64,000 nt of DNA from Pleodorina starrii (taxonomy: Eukaryota; Chlorophyta; Chlorophyceae; Chlamydomonadales; Volvocaceae). A program made the translations under genes and the position numbers. The DNA is taken from NCBI GenBank assembly GCA_030267565.1, contig BRXU01000068.1:62001-126000 (forward strand), in the 5' to 3' direction. Below, piece after piece: positions 52,625 to 62,269 of this stretch; position 1 is the stretch's first letter; every line of letters starts with the position of its first letter. The notes beneath the pieces are model-generated. The model was not told where the DNA came from. It worked only from the letters and a program-made list of their open reading frames with translations, and made no database searches.

Positions 52625-53451
52625 CGGGCGGCTTCCGCTTTGGCTTGGTGGATGACATGGCGGCCGAGGCGCCGGGTGATCTCGCGGCGATAGGCGGCCG
52701 AGGCGTGCAGGTCGTCACGCGCGTTCAGCGACCAGGCGATGTCGTTAAGCGCATCGTCCAACCCATCGTCCCGACCTGCGCCCAGGTCGAAGCGCCGCGC
52801 GACATCATCGACCCCGCCCACCGTCAGGCTGACCCCGTCGTCCGAGGCGACGGCGGCTACGGCCACGATGGCAAAGTCGCCGTGGCGCCGACCGATTTCC
52901 TGGAAGGCGAAGCCTGTTCCCGGCGCGGCGGTTGGATAGCTGACCGCCTCGATCAGCTCGTCGGGTTCGCGCGCGGTGGACATCATGCCCAGGAAGAAAT
53001 CCTCCGCCCGGACCGTTCGCGCCTTTCGGCGGGTCCGCAGGTGGACCTTGCCTTGCAGTGCGATCAGGCACAGGGGCAGCTCGGCACTGGGATCGGCATG
53101 GGCTATCGACCCGCAGACAGTGCCACGGGCGCGTGTCTGGACATGGCCGATAAAAGGGATTGCACGGGCCAAAAGGGGCTGCTTGCTGACAAGGTTCGGC
53201 AGTTGCTCCAGCTGTGCCTGGCGGACGGCGCAACCGATGCGGAGTTCACCTTTCTCCTCCTCGATCCGGGCAAGGTCGGGCAGCCGCGCCGCGTCGATCA
53301 GCACCTTGGGCTTGGCCAAGCGCATATTCAGCATCGGGACCAGCGTCTGCCCCCCGGCGATCACGCTGGCGTCAGACCCGTGTTCGGCCAGCGCGTCCAA
53401 GATCTCCTGCCGCGACTGCGGGCGAACAAAGGAAAAGCGTGCGGGTTTCAT
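52612..53451 (-). CDS. Molybdenum hydroxylase FAD-binding medium subunit
   Basis: The 279-residue protein has VIAGGQTLVPMLNMRLAKP and GTVCGSIAHADPSAELP, the two FAD-binding motifs of CoxM-type subunits. It passes electrons to an acceptor. Overlaps both neighbours (large subunit by four bases). Confidence 0.9.
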   Translation of the reverse strand: MKPARFSFVRPQSRQEILDALAEHGSDASVIAGGQTLVPMLNMRLAKPKVLIDAARLPDLARIEEEKGELRIGCAVRQAQLEQLPNLVSKQPLLARAIPFIGHVQTRARGTVCGSIAHADPSAELPLCLIALQGKVHLRTRRKARTVRAEDFFLGMMSTAREPDELIEAVSYPTAAPGTGFAFQEIGRRHGDFAIVAVAAVASDDGVSLTVGGVDDVARRFDLGAGRDDGLDDALNDIAWSLNARDDLHASAAYRREITRRLGRHVIHQAKAEAARCQS

Positions 53452-56432
53452 CTGCGCCCCCGGAAAAGAAGGAAAATCCGTTTCAGGAAGGACGGGCGGC
53501 CTGTCCCGCCGCCGCCTGCGTGCCGCGCCAGACTCTGGAAGAACTGGCCGATGATGACGCGCGCCGCGCCGTCCAGAAGACGCCCCCCCACCGAGGCGAC
53601 CTTGCCCCCGACCGTTGCGACATAGGAATAATGCAGCCGCGTGCCGCCGCCTGGCAGGTCGGACAGCCGGATGACCCCGGTGCCCCCTCCCGAGCCCAGC
53701 CTTCCCGTAACGGCTCCCGTCAGTGTCACGCTATTCAGGTGGTCGATGTCGGACAGCCTGACGTCGGCCTCGTATTTATCCTTCACCGGACCCACGCCCA
53801 GCGTCACGGTCGCGGTAAAATGGTCCGGCGACAATTTCTGCACACCATGCGCGCCGGGAATGATGGCGGCCAGCGTCTCGGCTTCCAGCAGCATGTGCCA
53901 AACAGCTTCACGCGGGGAGGAGACGTCAGCCTCACCCTCGCCTGTCAGCGCCCGCTCGCCCGGTTTCGCCTTGGCCTTCACAGGTTTGGCGATTGGCTTT
54001 GATGGCGGACGTTCCTCCCCTCCGATCATCGCCAGCACCTTGGATGGTGTGATGGGAAGTGTGATGTTTTCGCACGACAGGGCGTCGGCGACGGCATTGG
54101 CGATGCAGACGGGGGTTGACATACAGTTGCCCTCGGCCACGCCCTTGGCGCCCAGAGGCGTGAATGGCGAGGGCGTTTCGAAATGCAGGATCTGGATGTC
54201 CGGGGTCTCCATGACCGTCGGGATCAGATAGTCGGCCAAGGTCCCGCTTTCGAAGGATCCGTCCTCGGCATAGACAAATTCCTCGTAAAGTGCGGCGCCG
54301 ACAGCCTGCAGGAAGGCGCCGCGGATCTGACCGTCCACCATGCCGGGATGCAGAATGCGCCCGCAGTCATGCATCGACACATAGCGGTCGATCCTGACCT
54401 GCCCGGTCAACCGGTCGATCTCTACCCCGCAGAAGTCGAAAATGAACCCATGGCAGAGCGAGGAATTCACCTCGTCCTTCTCGTTTGGCGCAGTGAGTTC
54501 CGGAGGTGACCAGAAGACCGTCTCGCTGATCGCCTGGCCGATGCCCTCGGGCAGGGTACCGGGCGCCCAGTGCGAGGTGCCTGCAAGCCGGCCGAAGGGG
54601 ATCGCGGCGGCGGGATTTTCGCGGTCGAACACCTTGCCCCCGGCGAAGGTGATCGCCTCGGGGCCGCAGCCCAGTTGCTGCGCGGCCATTTTAGCCAGCT
54701 TTCCGCGAAGCTGCTGCGCGGCCAGGCTGACGGCGCCCGCGACGGCGGCGGCAAAGCGGCTGGAATAGTTGCCTGCCGCGATGGACCAGGGGTCGCGGCT
54801 GGTGTCGACATCGACGATGGCGCGGATGTCGCCCATCGGCAGGCCCAGGATGTCGCCCACCACCTGCGCAAGCACCGTCCGGTGGCCCTGTCCCTGCGGG
54901 ACCGAGGCCGTCTTGACCGTCACCGTCCCCATCGGATCGACGGTGATCGTACCGACCGCTTGCGCGCCGTTCTTGGGGCCGGCCTTGGCCCGCTGGTCGG
55001 GAGTCAAGACCGTGGTGATATAGCCCATGTTCGAGACCGAAGGCTCGACCGCCACGCAATAGCCGACGCCGTAAAGCCGCCCCTCGGCCCGCGCCGCGTC
55101 CCGAAGGGCAAGAAGCTTGTCCAGTTTTCCTGCATGCGCGGCGGTATAGAGGGCCTTGCTGTAATCCCCGGAGTCCATCAAGGCGCCCGTCGCGGTGCGA
55201 TATGGAAAGTCACCTGTTGGGACCAGGTTGCGGCGGATCAGTTCTAGCGGGTCGATGCCCAGTTCCAGCGCGATCTTATGGACAAGCCGCTCCAGGGCGA
55301 AATAGACCTGCGGTCCACCAAAGCCGCGGTTCAGCCCGGTCGGGGTCTTGTTCGTCAGTACGACCCGGTTGCGGATCGACACGTTGCGGATCGCATAGGC
55401 ACCCGTCATGTTCCCGTGCATCCGGTACAACGTCGCCGGTTCCGGCGCGCGCAAATGGGCCCCGCAATCCTCGACCTGATCCCATTCGAGCGCCTGGATT
55501 CGGCCTGTCCCGTCCACCGCTGCCGAAAGCGTCGTGACCCGGTTGGTTGCAGACACCGACGCCGACAGATGCTCCAGCCGGTCCTCGATCCACTTGACAG
55601 GGTAGCCCGCCACCTTGGCCGCGACACCGGCCAGGATGACATAGGGGAAAACACCCTGCTTGACCCCGAACGACCCGCCGCTGTCTGGAGGCGTCCTCAG
55701 CCGCAGGCGGTTGCCGGGCACGCCCAGCGAACGCGCGATTACCGTGTGGATCGAGAACGGACCCTGGAAGTTCGCGGTAATGTCGAAAATGTCCTCGGAC
55801 GGCAGGTATTCCGCAACGACGCCGTAACATTCCATAGGGGTGCACGAGTTGCGGGGGTAGGTGACCGAGATCGACACCCGGTGCGCTGCCTCTGCAAAGG
55901 CAACATCGGGATCGCCATAGCGGAAGCTGCGCTCCGAGATCAGATTGCCCCCCAGCGACGGGTGCAGCACCTCAGCCCCCGGGGCGAGCGCCTCCATCGG
56001 ATCGACCACGGCGGGCATGGTCTCGTATTCGACGCGGATCAGGTCGACCGCATCTTCGGCCACATAGCGGTCTATGGCCACCACCATTGCGACCGGCTCT
56101 CCGACATAGCGGACGCGGTCGCGGGCCATCGGCCATGCCTCGACATCCGCCTTGACGCCCACCGTCATCGACCGGGTCAGCGCAGCGACATCATCCCCTG
56201 TCAGGACGGCAACGACGCCGGGCAGCGCGCGAGCGTCTTTGGTGTCGATGGAGATAATCTTGGCGTGGGCCTGATCCGCCCTTAAAAAGGCGATGTGTCG
56301 GGTATCTTTTCGTTGCGGCAGATCATCTAGGTATCGCCCGTTTCCGGTCAGCAGCGTCGCATCCTCGACACGCGCGACGCTCTGACCGACCAGCGTTCCT
56401 GCGTCACCGACAAGAGATGTCGTGTGTAACAA
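53448..56432 (-). CDS. Molybdenum hydroxylase large subunit fused to a CoxG (SRPBCC) domain
   Basis: The 994-residue protein has a full molybdopterin-binding catalytic subunit (about 1-800: GQSVARVEDATLLTGNGRYLDDL, FGVKQGVFPYVILAGVAAKV, PQGQGHRTVLAQVVGD, GAKGVAEGNCMSTP) followed by about 150 residues of a CoxG-like SRPBCC domain (SPREAVWHMLLEAETLAAIIPG, VGPVKDKYEADVRLSD, YSYVATVGGKVASVGGRLLDGAARVIIGQFF). CoxG is normally a separate gene. The active-site loop reads TGLNRGFGGPQ rather than AYRCSF, so it is not a carbon monoxide dehydrogenase; an aromatic or heterocyclic substrate is likelier. First gene of the operon, with the AraC regulator beyond it. Confidence 0.87.
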   Translation of the reverse strand: MLHTTSLVGDAGTLVGQSVARVEDATLLTGNGRYLDDLPQRKDTRHIAFLRADQAHAKIISIDTKDARALPGVVAVLTGDDVAALTRSMTVGVKADVEAWPMARDRVRYVGEPVAMVVAIDRYVAEDAVDLIRVEYETMPAVVDPMEALAPGAEVLHPSLGGNLISERSFRYGDPDVAFAEAAHRVSISVTYPRNSCTPMECYGVVAEYLPSEDIFDITANFQGPFSIHTVIARSLGVPGNRLRLRTPPDSGGSFGVKQGVFPYVILAGVAAKVAGYPVKWIEDRLEHLSASVSATNRVTTLSAAVDGTGRIQALEWDQVEDCGAHLRAPEPATLYRMHGNMTGAYAIRNVSIRNRVVLTNKTPTGLNRGFGGPQVYFALERLVHKIALELGIDPLELIRRNLVPTGDFPYRTATGALMDSGDYSKALYTAAHAGKLDKLLALRDAARAEGRLYGVGYCVAVEPSVSNMGYITTVLTPDQRAKAGPKNGAQAVGTITVDPMGTVTVKTASVPQGQGHRTVLAQVVGDILGLPMGDIRAIVDVDTSRDPWSIAAGNYSSRFAAAVAGAVSLAAQQLRGKLAKMAAQQLGCGPEAITFAGGKVFDRENPAAAIPFGRLAGTSHWAPGTLPEGIGQAISETVFWSPPELTAPNEKDEVNSSLCHGFIFDFCGVEIDRLTGQVRIDRYVSMHDCGRILHPGMVDGQIRGAFLQAVGAALYEEFVYAEDGSFESGTLADYLIPTVMETPDIQILHFETPSPFTPLGAKGVAEGNCMSTPVCIANAVADALSCENITLPITPSKVLAMIGGEERPPSKPIAKPVKAKAKPGERALTGEGEADVSSPREAVWHMLLEAETLAAIIPGAHGVQKLSPDHFTATVTLGVGPVKDKYEADVRLSDIDHLNSVTLTGAVTGRLGSGGGTGVIRLSDLPGGGTRLHYSYVATVGGKVASVGGRLLDGAARVIIGQFFQSLARHAGGGGTGRPSFLKRIFLLFRGRR

Positions 56433-56550
56433 TCCTGCATTCCTCCCCTGGCCGAGGCGTGAACCTCGGTCTTCTCAGAAGGATGCAAGTTGCCCGCGGA
56501 CAAGACGATATCATACTGTCCGCGGGCTTACCCAGTTGTCTCATTATTTA

Positions 56551-57417
56551 TTATTCAGCGACCGCGCTGCGCCAAGTGGTCGGATAGCTGCCAGCATGAT
56601 CGTGGAAGAAGCGCGAGAAGTGGGCGGGGGCAGAGAAGCCTAGATCGTCGCTGATCGACAGCATCTTCGCATTCGGCTGCGAAACAATGGAAATCGCTCT
56701 CTCGATCCGCACTGCATTGGCGTAGAGTTTCGGTGGAATGCCGATACTATCCTCAAACATGCGGTAAAGATGCGCGCGGGAAACTCCTACTTTCCGCGTC
56801 AGAGTGCCGACGTCGCTATAGATCGCGGGCTCTTGCGAGATCAGCGACAGGGCACGCCGCACGGGGGGCAGCAGCGAGCTGCCCCGGGCAAGTTCCCTCA
56901 GCGACCGACGCAATGTCTGCTGATCAGTAAGGGTGCACACGAGATGCTTCATTAGCTGTGACAAGCAGGCCACGTGTTCGGCTGTCTGGACAGGATGTAA
57001 CACCATCAGTTGCGCCAGCTCCCGTACATAGGAGCGGGCCGTCCGATCGAGCAGGACATGGTTTCCTGAAAAAATCTGCGTGTTGGGCATATATTGCCAG
57101 TCGAAGCAGTAAGATGCCAGCCACGCGGGCTCGATATAGAAAGCGAGGATGATGGTGGGGGGCTTCTTCGGGTCGTGGACATAGGAATGAGGCTCCCATG
57201 CGTTCATGACGACGCCCAGTGTATCGGTTAGTGCGACATTTACACCGCGCACCTCGAAAAAGGTGTCGGCTCCTTCGGCTTTCACCAAAAAATGGACATG
57301 GTGGTGCGCATGCCGAACCAGCGGGCGGTCCATGTCGAGCAGACACACGCGTCCGAACTCTCCCCGAATGACACGCAAAGCATTGGACAATTCTCGCCCC
57401 CTTTCCGCTGCCAGCAT
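56551..57417 (-). CDS. AraC-family transcriptional regulator
   Basis: The 288-residue protein has an N-terminal cupin-like sensing domain (HHHVHFLVKAEGADTFFEV, VVMNAWEPHSYVHDPKKPPTIILAFYIEP) and a C-terminal double helix-turn-helix (DVGTLTRKVGVSRAHLYRMFEDSIGIPPKLYANAVRIERA, ISDDLGFSAPAHFSRFFHDHAGSYPTTWR). It lies upstream of the catabolic operon in the same direction, 118 bases before it, and is the likely activator responding to the aromatic substrate. Confidence 0.87.
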   Translation of the reverse strand: MLAAERGRELSNALRVIRGEFGRVCLLDMDRPLVRHAHHHVHFLVKAEGADTFFEVRGVNVALTDTLGVVMNAWEPHSYVHDPKKPPTIILAFYIEPAWLASYCFDWQYMPNTQIFSGNHVLLDRTARSYVRELAQLMVLHPVQTAEHVACLSQLMKHLVCTLTDQQTLRRSLRELARGSSLLPPVRRALSLISQEPAIYSDVGTLTRKVGVSRAHLYRMFEDSIGIPPKLYANAVRIERAISIVSQPNAKMLSISDDLGFSAPAHFSRFFHDHAGSYPTTWRSAVAE

Positions 57418-57539
57418 GGATATGTAGTTAATTCCTGCGGCAAATGCAACAAAACTGCTACTTGTTCAGTCCCGGCATCGGGCGCGCCGGTTCGGGATCT
57501 CGTCCGAGACGGCGGAGCAGCTTCAGTTGGCCCTTGACC

Positions 57540-57985
57540 AGCGAGATCGCCGCCGCCGCGATGACGGCACGGATGAAGCTGCCGGACATCGAGGAGAAGG
57601 AAAGACCCAGACGCTGTCCGATCCCGGACCACATCCCCCGGATGGAGGTCGAACTGACCCCCAGGGCCAATGCCTGCGCTGATTGTGGCGGGCGCCCGCG
57701 CCGGATCGCTGAGAATGTGACTGACGAACTGGAATATGCCCCCGGGCGGTTCATCGTGAACCGGATTGTCTGTCCGCGCCTGACCTGTTCTTGCTGCAAA
57801 CGCTTCGTGCAAACGCCGCTGCCCTCGCGCCCGATCGAGCGCGGCCGCCCAGGGCCGGGTCTCTTGGTCCATGTGCTGGTCAGCAAGTATGCTGATCATC
57901 TACCACTCTATCGCCAGAGCCAGATCTTTCGACCGGGAGGGGCTCGACCTCAACAGATCGACCCTGGGCGACTGGGTCGGCAAAT
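57540..57985 (+). pseudogene. IS66-family TnpC, N-terminal fragment
   Basis: The frame encodes PDHIPRMEVELTPRANACADCGG, ELEYAPGRFIVNRIVCPRLTCSCCKRF and GLLVHVLVSKYADHLPLYRQSQIF, the zinc-binding N-terminal half of IS66 TnpC. After a frame change near 57930 it continues EGLDLNRSTLGDWVGKS and stops at about 57985 where the copy C repeat unit begins. Non-functional. Confidence 0.78.
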
Positions 57986-58011
57986 CCAAACCCCGCCGCC
58001 CGCTGTAAATC

Positions 58012-58046
58012 ATCCTTTGCTTTTTGCTGCCCGGAATGCAAAGGAT
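58012..58046. promoter_or_regulatory. Inverted-repeat operator candidate of HTH-methyltransferase copy C
   Basis: ATCCTTTGC (58012-58020) and GCAAAGGAT (58038-58046) repeat exactly the palindrome before copy B, with the same 17-base centre and the same seven bases to the ATG. Confidence 0.6.
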
Positions 58047-58053
58047 CCTTGAC

Positions 58054-58926
58054 ATGGACACTCTTCTGGCAGCCCGCCGCGCGCGGGGCATGACGCAGGG
58101 CAACGTCGCACGGGCGACGGGGATCAGCGTGCCGACGTTGCGGGCGCTGGAACGGGGCGAGGGTGGGCTTGGCCCATTGGTTGCGATCATGGGGGTGCTG
58201 GGCCTGCGCTGGGGATGGGTTCCACATGGCGAGGATGCGGCGGCTGCCCTGGCGGGGCGGCGCAAGGCGCGGGGAATCAGCCAGGCGGAACTGGCACGGC
58301 GGATCGGCTGCAGTCGACCGACGCTGATCGCGCTGGAGCGCAGGCTCGCAGGCAGCGTCGCGACCCTGGCGCGGGCGCTGCAGATCCTGGGGCTGCGGCC
58401 GATGCTGCGCGGCGTGGCACCGGTCGGGCGCGGCCTGGTGCCGGCACGCAACGCGCCGGCTCGGGACCTGGTGATGACGCCGCCGGAACTTGCAGCCGCG
58501 GTAATCGGGCATTTCGCCCCGGGCCTGAGCGGCCGCGTGCTCGATCCGGCGCGGGGGCAGGGGGCGTTCCACGATGGCTTCCCGGCCCATCTCGATCGGC
58601 ACTGGTGCGAGATCGGCGAGGGCCGGGACTTCTTCGACTGGCACCAGCCGGTGGATTGGGTGATGACCAACCCGCCCTGGTCGCGGCTGCGCGATTTCAC
58701 CCTCCATGCGATGCGGATTGCACCGGACATCGTCTGGCTGGCGCCGCTGACCAACCTGACGACCAAGGCGCGGTTGCGCGATCTCGAGGCGAACGGCTTC
58801 GGCATCGCCGAACTGGTGAAGATCGACACCCCGAGAGGTTGGCCGCAAAGCGGGTTCCAGCTGGTCGCGGCACATCTCCGAAAGGGTCACGCCGGCAGCT
58901 GGACGGTGTCGCGGCTGGGGGTGTGA
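58054..58926 (+). CDS. HTH-HTH-methyltransferase-like protein, copy C
   Basis: The 290-residue protein matches copy B throughout except at two or three scattered positions and a divergent stretch after NPPW (about residues 211-250). Two XRE helix-turn-helix segments, motif I DPARGQGAF (164-172) and NPPW (206-209) are intact, so it may be an active DNA adenine methyltransferase or a methyl-sensing regulator. It is inserted directly after an IS66 fragment. The start at 58054 follows the conserved operator and CCTTGAC. There is no linked restriction enzyme. Confidence 0.8.
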   Translation: MDTLLAARRARGMTQGNVARATGISVPTLRALERGEGGLGPLVAIMGVLGLRWGWVPHGEDAAAALAGRRKARGISQAELARRIGCSRPTLIALERRLAGSVATLARALQILGLRPMLRGVAPVGRGLVPARNAPARDLVMTPPELAAAVIGHFAPGLSGRVLDPARGQGAFHDGFPAHLDRHWCEIGEGRDFFDWHQPVDWVMTNPPWSRLRDFTLHAMRIAPDIVWLAPLTNLTTKARLRDLEANGFGIAELVKIDTPRGWPQSGFQLVAAHLRKGHAGSWTVSRLGV

Positions 58927-58979
58927 GGCCTTATGCATGGCTCTGGCGGTGAAAGCGTCGGAGCGGCGCATGAGGAAAT

Positions 58980-59000
58980 GAACATCCCTTCAAATCTTCA
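58980..59000 (-). repeat. 16-bp repeat family member after copy C
   Basis: The unit ATTTGAAGGGATGTTC (minus strand, 58995-58980) and trailing TGAAG are identical to the sequence after copy B at the same distance from the stop codon. It marks the end of strong similarity between the two loci, although weaker similarity continues about 40 bases. Confidence 0.65.
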
Positions 59001-59451
59001 ATCGAACATGCCGCGCCAGGGGTGCGTGAGAAGGGCAGGACGGAACAGAGGTTCGTCCTGCCGCTGAGGCCATTCCGGCGGCTGCCCTCGCTTTCCCGGC
59101 CAGGAGGACCGCCGATGCCGACGATGCTTGCCCTGATGACCTGTCTTTCTCCGCGCCGCTTGCGCCATTGGCGGGGCAGAAGGCCGAACGCAGGTGATGT
59201 TCGTTCTTGGAAGGTGAGGTGAGGGGGCCTGCCGGACATGGCCAGCGCGGAAACGGCCCCACACACACGGGTCGCCCAGAAGATCCGCCGGTGCGGGGTC
59301 GAGGGCGAGGATTCTCTCGACCTCGCTCTCGGTCATGAGCAGGTTCGCCAAAGGGATCTGATGAGAGAGACACGCCGGAAGAGGCCGCGGGATATCTGCC
59401 GCAATCCTGATCCTGGACCACCCTGAACTCCGATCTGACCGGGGGTGGCGA
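59001..59451. other. Stretch without a recognised gene
   Basis: About 450 bases before the copper operon have no convincing gene. A minus-strand frame with MTESEVERILALDPAPADLLGDPCVWGRF (about 59250-59340) may be a fragment of an unidentified gene. The strong ribosome-binding site GGGGGTGG of the TolC-like gene lies at its end. Confidence 0.4.
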
Positions 59452-60870
59452 ATGAGAAAGTTCGTGTTTTTCTCCCTGGCCGCCGTTCTGATGCTGTCGG
59501 CTTGTGCCGATGTCGCGACAATGAAGAAGGCCAGCGACCAGCGAGCCGGATTTGCTCCGGTCTCCGATCTCTCTCGCCGCGCCGCAGGTGCCGATGCGGT
59601 GTGGTTGCAAAGCCCTGCTGAACGGGAAGCGAATGCTCAGCGGGTTCGTGCCATGGCTCACCGCAAGACGCTGAGTGCCGATCAGGCGGTCCAGATCGCG
59701 CTGTTGAACAACCCTGGACTTCAGGCGCGATATGCCGAACTGGGGCTGTCAGCGGCCGACCTTTGGGAAACCGCTCGTGGTCCGGTTCCTTCGGTAGGAC
59801 TTTCGGTGTCCGGGTTGGCGGGCGGCGATGTTACCCGCTCGATCGAGGCAACGCTCATTTCGTCGATCCTTGACATTGCCACCCAGAAGCCCCGGACAAG
59901 GGCGGCCGAACTTCGCTTCCGGCAGGCTCAATTGGCGGCAGCGGGCGAAACCCTGGCCTTGGCGCATGAAACGCGGCGCAGCTGGATCGAAGCAGTGGGT
60001 GCCTTCGAAGCGGCAGCCCTGATCGGCCAATCCCAAAGTACCGCCAATGCGGCGTCGGAACTGGCGTCCGAACTGGGAGCCACCGGTGCTTTGAGCCGGG
60101 CCGATCAGGCACGCGAACATGCTTTCACCGCCGAACTGGCCGCCGAGCAGGCGGCAGCCAAGCTGGAAGCGCAGCTCGCCAAGGAGAAGCTGGTCCGCTT
60201 GATGGGCCTCTGGGGCAGCGGAACCGATTTCTTTGTTCCCGATCGGCTGCCGGCGCTGCCCGGAGGCGCGCCGGGCCGTGCTGATATCGAACGGCAGGCG
60301 CTTGCCAATCGCGTCGATCTGGCCGCCGGACGCCTGGAATTGCAGGCCATTGCCAACCAGTACCGCTTGAACGGGCAGACCCGGATGATCGGGGATGCGG
60401 AATTTGCAGCCGGCGTGGAAATCGAGCGTGAGGAGGGAGAGTCCGAGCGCTCCCCTGTCATGGACATCGAATTCCAGATCCCGGTCTATGACACCGGCGG
60501 GCTGCTCTCGCGCCGTGGCAGCCTGGAATACATGCGATCCGCCAACAGCCTCGCGCAGGCTGCCGTCGATGCCCGATCAGAGGCCCGCGCGGCCCATACC
60601 TCGGTCACCGGCAGTTATCAGATTGCCCGCCACTGGCGCGATCAGGTGCTGCCCCTGCGGCGCGAGATCAATGAACAGGCGCTGCTCAGCTACAACGGCA
60701 TGCTCACCTCGACCTTCGAGCTGTTGAACGATGCCCGCGAACAGCTGGAATCTGAGCTGAGCGCTGCCGAGGCAAAGCGCAATTACTGGCTCGCCGAAGC
60801 CGATGCCACCGCAGCGATCTGGGGCGGGGCAGCGGGTGAAAGCGCAAGCGAGAAAGGGGAAGAGGAATGA
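59452..60870 (+). CDS. TolC-family outer-membrane lipoprotein (copper efflux)
   Basis: The 472-residue protein starts with a lipoprotein signal (MRKFVFFSLAAVLMLSAC, acylated Cys18) and has long coiled-coil helices typical of the TolC/CusC family (QIALLNNPGLQARYAELGLSAADL, LANRVDLAAGRLELQAIANQYRL, EQALLSYNGMLTSTFELLNDAREQLE). Members form the outer-membrane channel of metal efflux or serve copper storage operons. The next gene overlaps its stop by four bases, so it is the first gene of the copper operon. Confidence 0.82.
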   Translation: MRKFVFFSLAAVLMLSACADVATMKKASDQRAGFAPVSDLSRRAAGADAVWLQSPAEREANAQRVRAMAHRKTLSADQAVQIALLNNPGLQARYAELGLSAADLWETARGPVPSVGLSVSGLAGGDVTRSIEATLISSILDIATQKPRTRAAELRFRQAQLAAAGETLALAHETRRSWIEAVGAFEAAALIGQSQSTANAASELASELGATGALSRADQAREHAFTAELAAEQAAAKLEAQLAKEKLVRLMGLWGSGTDFFVPDRLPALPGGAPGRADIERQALANRVDLAAGRLELQAIANQYRLNGQTRMIGDAEFAAGVEIEREEGESERSPVMDIEFQIPVYDTGGLLSRRGSLEYMRSANSLAQAAVDARSEARAAHTSVTGSYQIARHWRDQVLPLRREINEQALLSYNGMLTSTFELLNDAREQLESELSAAEAKRNYWLAEADATAAIWGGAAGESASEKGEEE

Positions 60871-62234
60871 TGAACCGCAGAGCCATGCTGGGCGCCGGGA
60901 TCGGGGCCGGGGCCGCGGCGTTGGCCGTGAAGGCCGGGCAAGCCGAAACCCGCTTTCGCGATCTGCCGGAAGCAGCCAGCACCGACAGCCCCTATACCCA
61001 GGTGCCGCCACGTCCCACCACCGGCATCGAGTACAACCCCATCGTCACCCTGAACGGCTGGTCGCTGCCCTACCGGATGAACGGGAACGTCAAGGAGTTT
61101 CATCTCGTCGCCGAACCCGTCGAACGGATCATGGCCGACGGGATGGTGGCTCGCCTTTGGGGCTATAACGGCCAGTCCACAGGCCCCACGATCGAAGCCA
61201 TCGAGGGCGAACGGGTCCGCATCTATGTCACCAACCGCCTGCCCGAACACACCTCGGTTCATTGGCACGGGCTGATCCTGCCATCCGGCATGGACGGGGT
61301 GGGCGGCTTGAGCCATCCCGCCATCCCGTCCGGCAAGACCTATGTCTATGAGTTCGACTTGGTGAAGTCGGGCACGTTCATGTACCACCCTCATGCCGAC
61401 GAGATGGTTCAGATGGCCATGGGCATGATGGGACTGTTCATCGTGCATCCGCGCGACCCGGCCTTCATGCCGGTGGACCGCGATTTCGGGATCCTGCTGG
61501 CGGCCTATGACATCGATCCGGGCACCTATATCCCGCGCGTCGCAGAGATGACGGATTTCAACCTCTGGACGTTCAACAGCCGGATTTTCCCTGACATCGA
61601 CCCGCTGGTGGTCAGCAAGGGCGACCGGGTGCGGGTGCGCGTCGGCAACCTGACCATGACCAACCACCCCATCCACATGCACGGCTACGATTTCGAAGTA
61701 ACCTGCACAGACGGTGGCTGGGTTCGGCCCGAAGCCCGCTGGCCGGAAGTCACCATCGACATTCCGGTGGGATCCATGCGGGCCTATGAGTTCAACGCCG
61801 ACCACGTAGGCGATTGGGCGTTCCACTGCCACAAGTCGCATCACACCATGAACGCGATGGGCCATGAGTTGCCCACCTTCATCGGCGCCAACAAGGCGCG
61901 CGTGACAGAGATGATCCGCAAGCACCAGCCTGGCTACATGCCTATGGGAACCGCGGGCATGGCCGACATGGGTGAAATGTCCATGGAGATCCCTGAAAAC
62001 ACGATCCCGATGATGACCGGCTGGGGACCATTCGGCCCGCTGGAAATGGGCGGCATGTTCTCTGTCGTGAAGGTGCGCGAGGGGATCGCGCCTGACGACT
62101 ATACCGATCCGGGTTGGTTCGAGAACCCTCCCGGTACGCAGGCCTGGGAGTGGACGGGCGAACTGCCCGAACACGCCAGCAACAACAGCCCTGCCACGAT
62201 CCTGACGCCTCGCGGCGGCAAGCGGTTGGGCTGA
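60867..62234 (+). CDS. Multicopper oxidase (CopA/CueO-like), Tat-exported
   Basis: The 455-residue enzyme oxidises Cu(I) to less toxic Cu(II) in the periplasm. It has a twin-arginine signal (MMNRRAMLGAGIGAGAAALAV) and all four copper motifs: HWHG, HPHADE, NHPIHMHG and HCHKSHHTMNAMGHE. A Met-rich stretch (YMPMGTAGMADMGEMSMEI) near 350-370 may bind copper. It is shorter than typical CopA because only two to three cupredoxin domains are present. Operon with TolC-like gene and small copper proteins. Confidence 0.88.
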   Translation: MMNRRAMLGAGIGAGAAALAVKAGQAETRFRDLPEAASTDSPYTQVPPRPTTGIEYNPIVTLNGWSLPYRMNGNVKEFHLVAEPVERIMADGMVARLWGYNGQSTGPTIEAIEGERVRIYVTNRLPEHTSVHWHGLILPSGMDGVGGLSHPAIPSGKTYVYEFDLVKSGTFMYHPHADEMVQMAMGMMGLFIVHPRDPAFMPVDRDFGILLAAYDIDPGTYIPRVAEMTDFNLWTFNSRIFPDIDPLVVSKGDRVRVRVGNLTMTNHPIHMHGYDFEVTCTDGGWVRPEARWPEVTIDIPVGSMRAYEFNADHVGDWAFHCHKSHHTMNAMGHELPTFIGANKARVTEMIRKHQPGYMPMGTAGMADMGEMSMEIPENTIPMMTGWGPFGPLEMGGMFSVVKVREGIAPDDYTDPGWFENPPGTQAWEWTGELPEHASNNSPATILTPRGGKRLG

Positions 62235-62269
62235 CCCTGAACGATCGAGCAACGATAAAGGAAAGACCG

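Noticed and set aside
53448..56432. Carbon monoxide dehydrogenase large subunit (CoxL)
   Set aside because: The active-site loop is TGLNRGFGG, not AYRCSF or the AYRGAGR form, despite the CoxG domain and XdhC neighbour.
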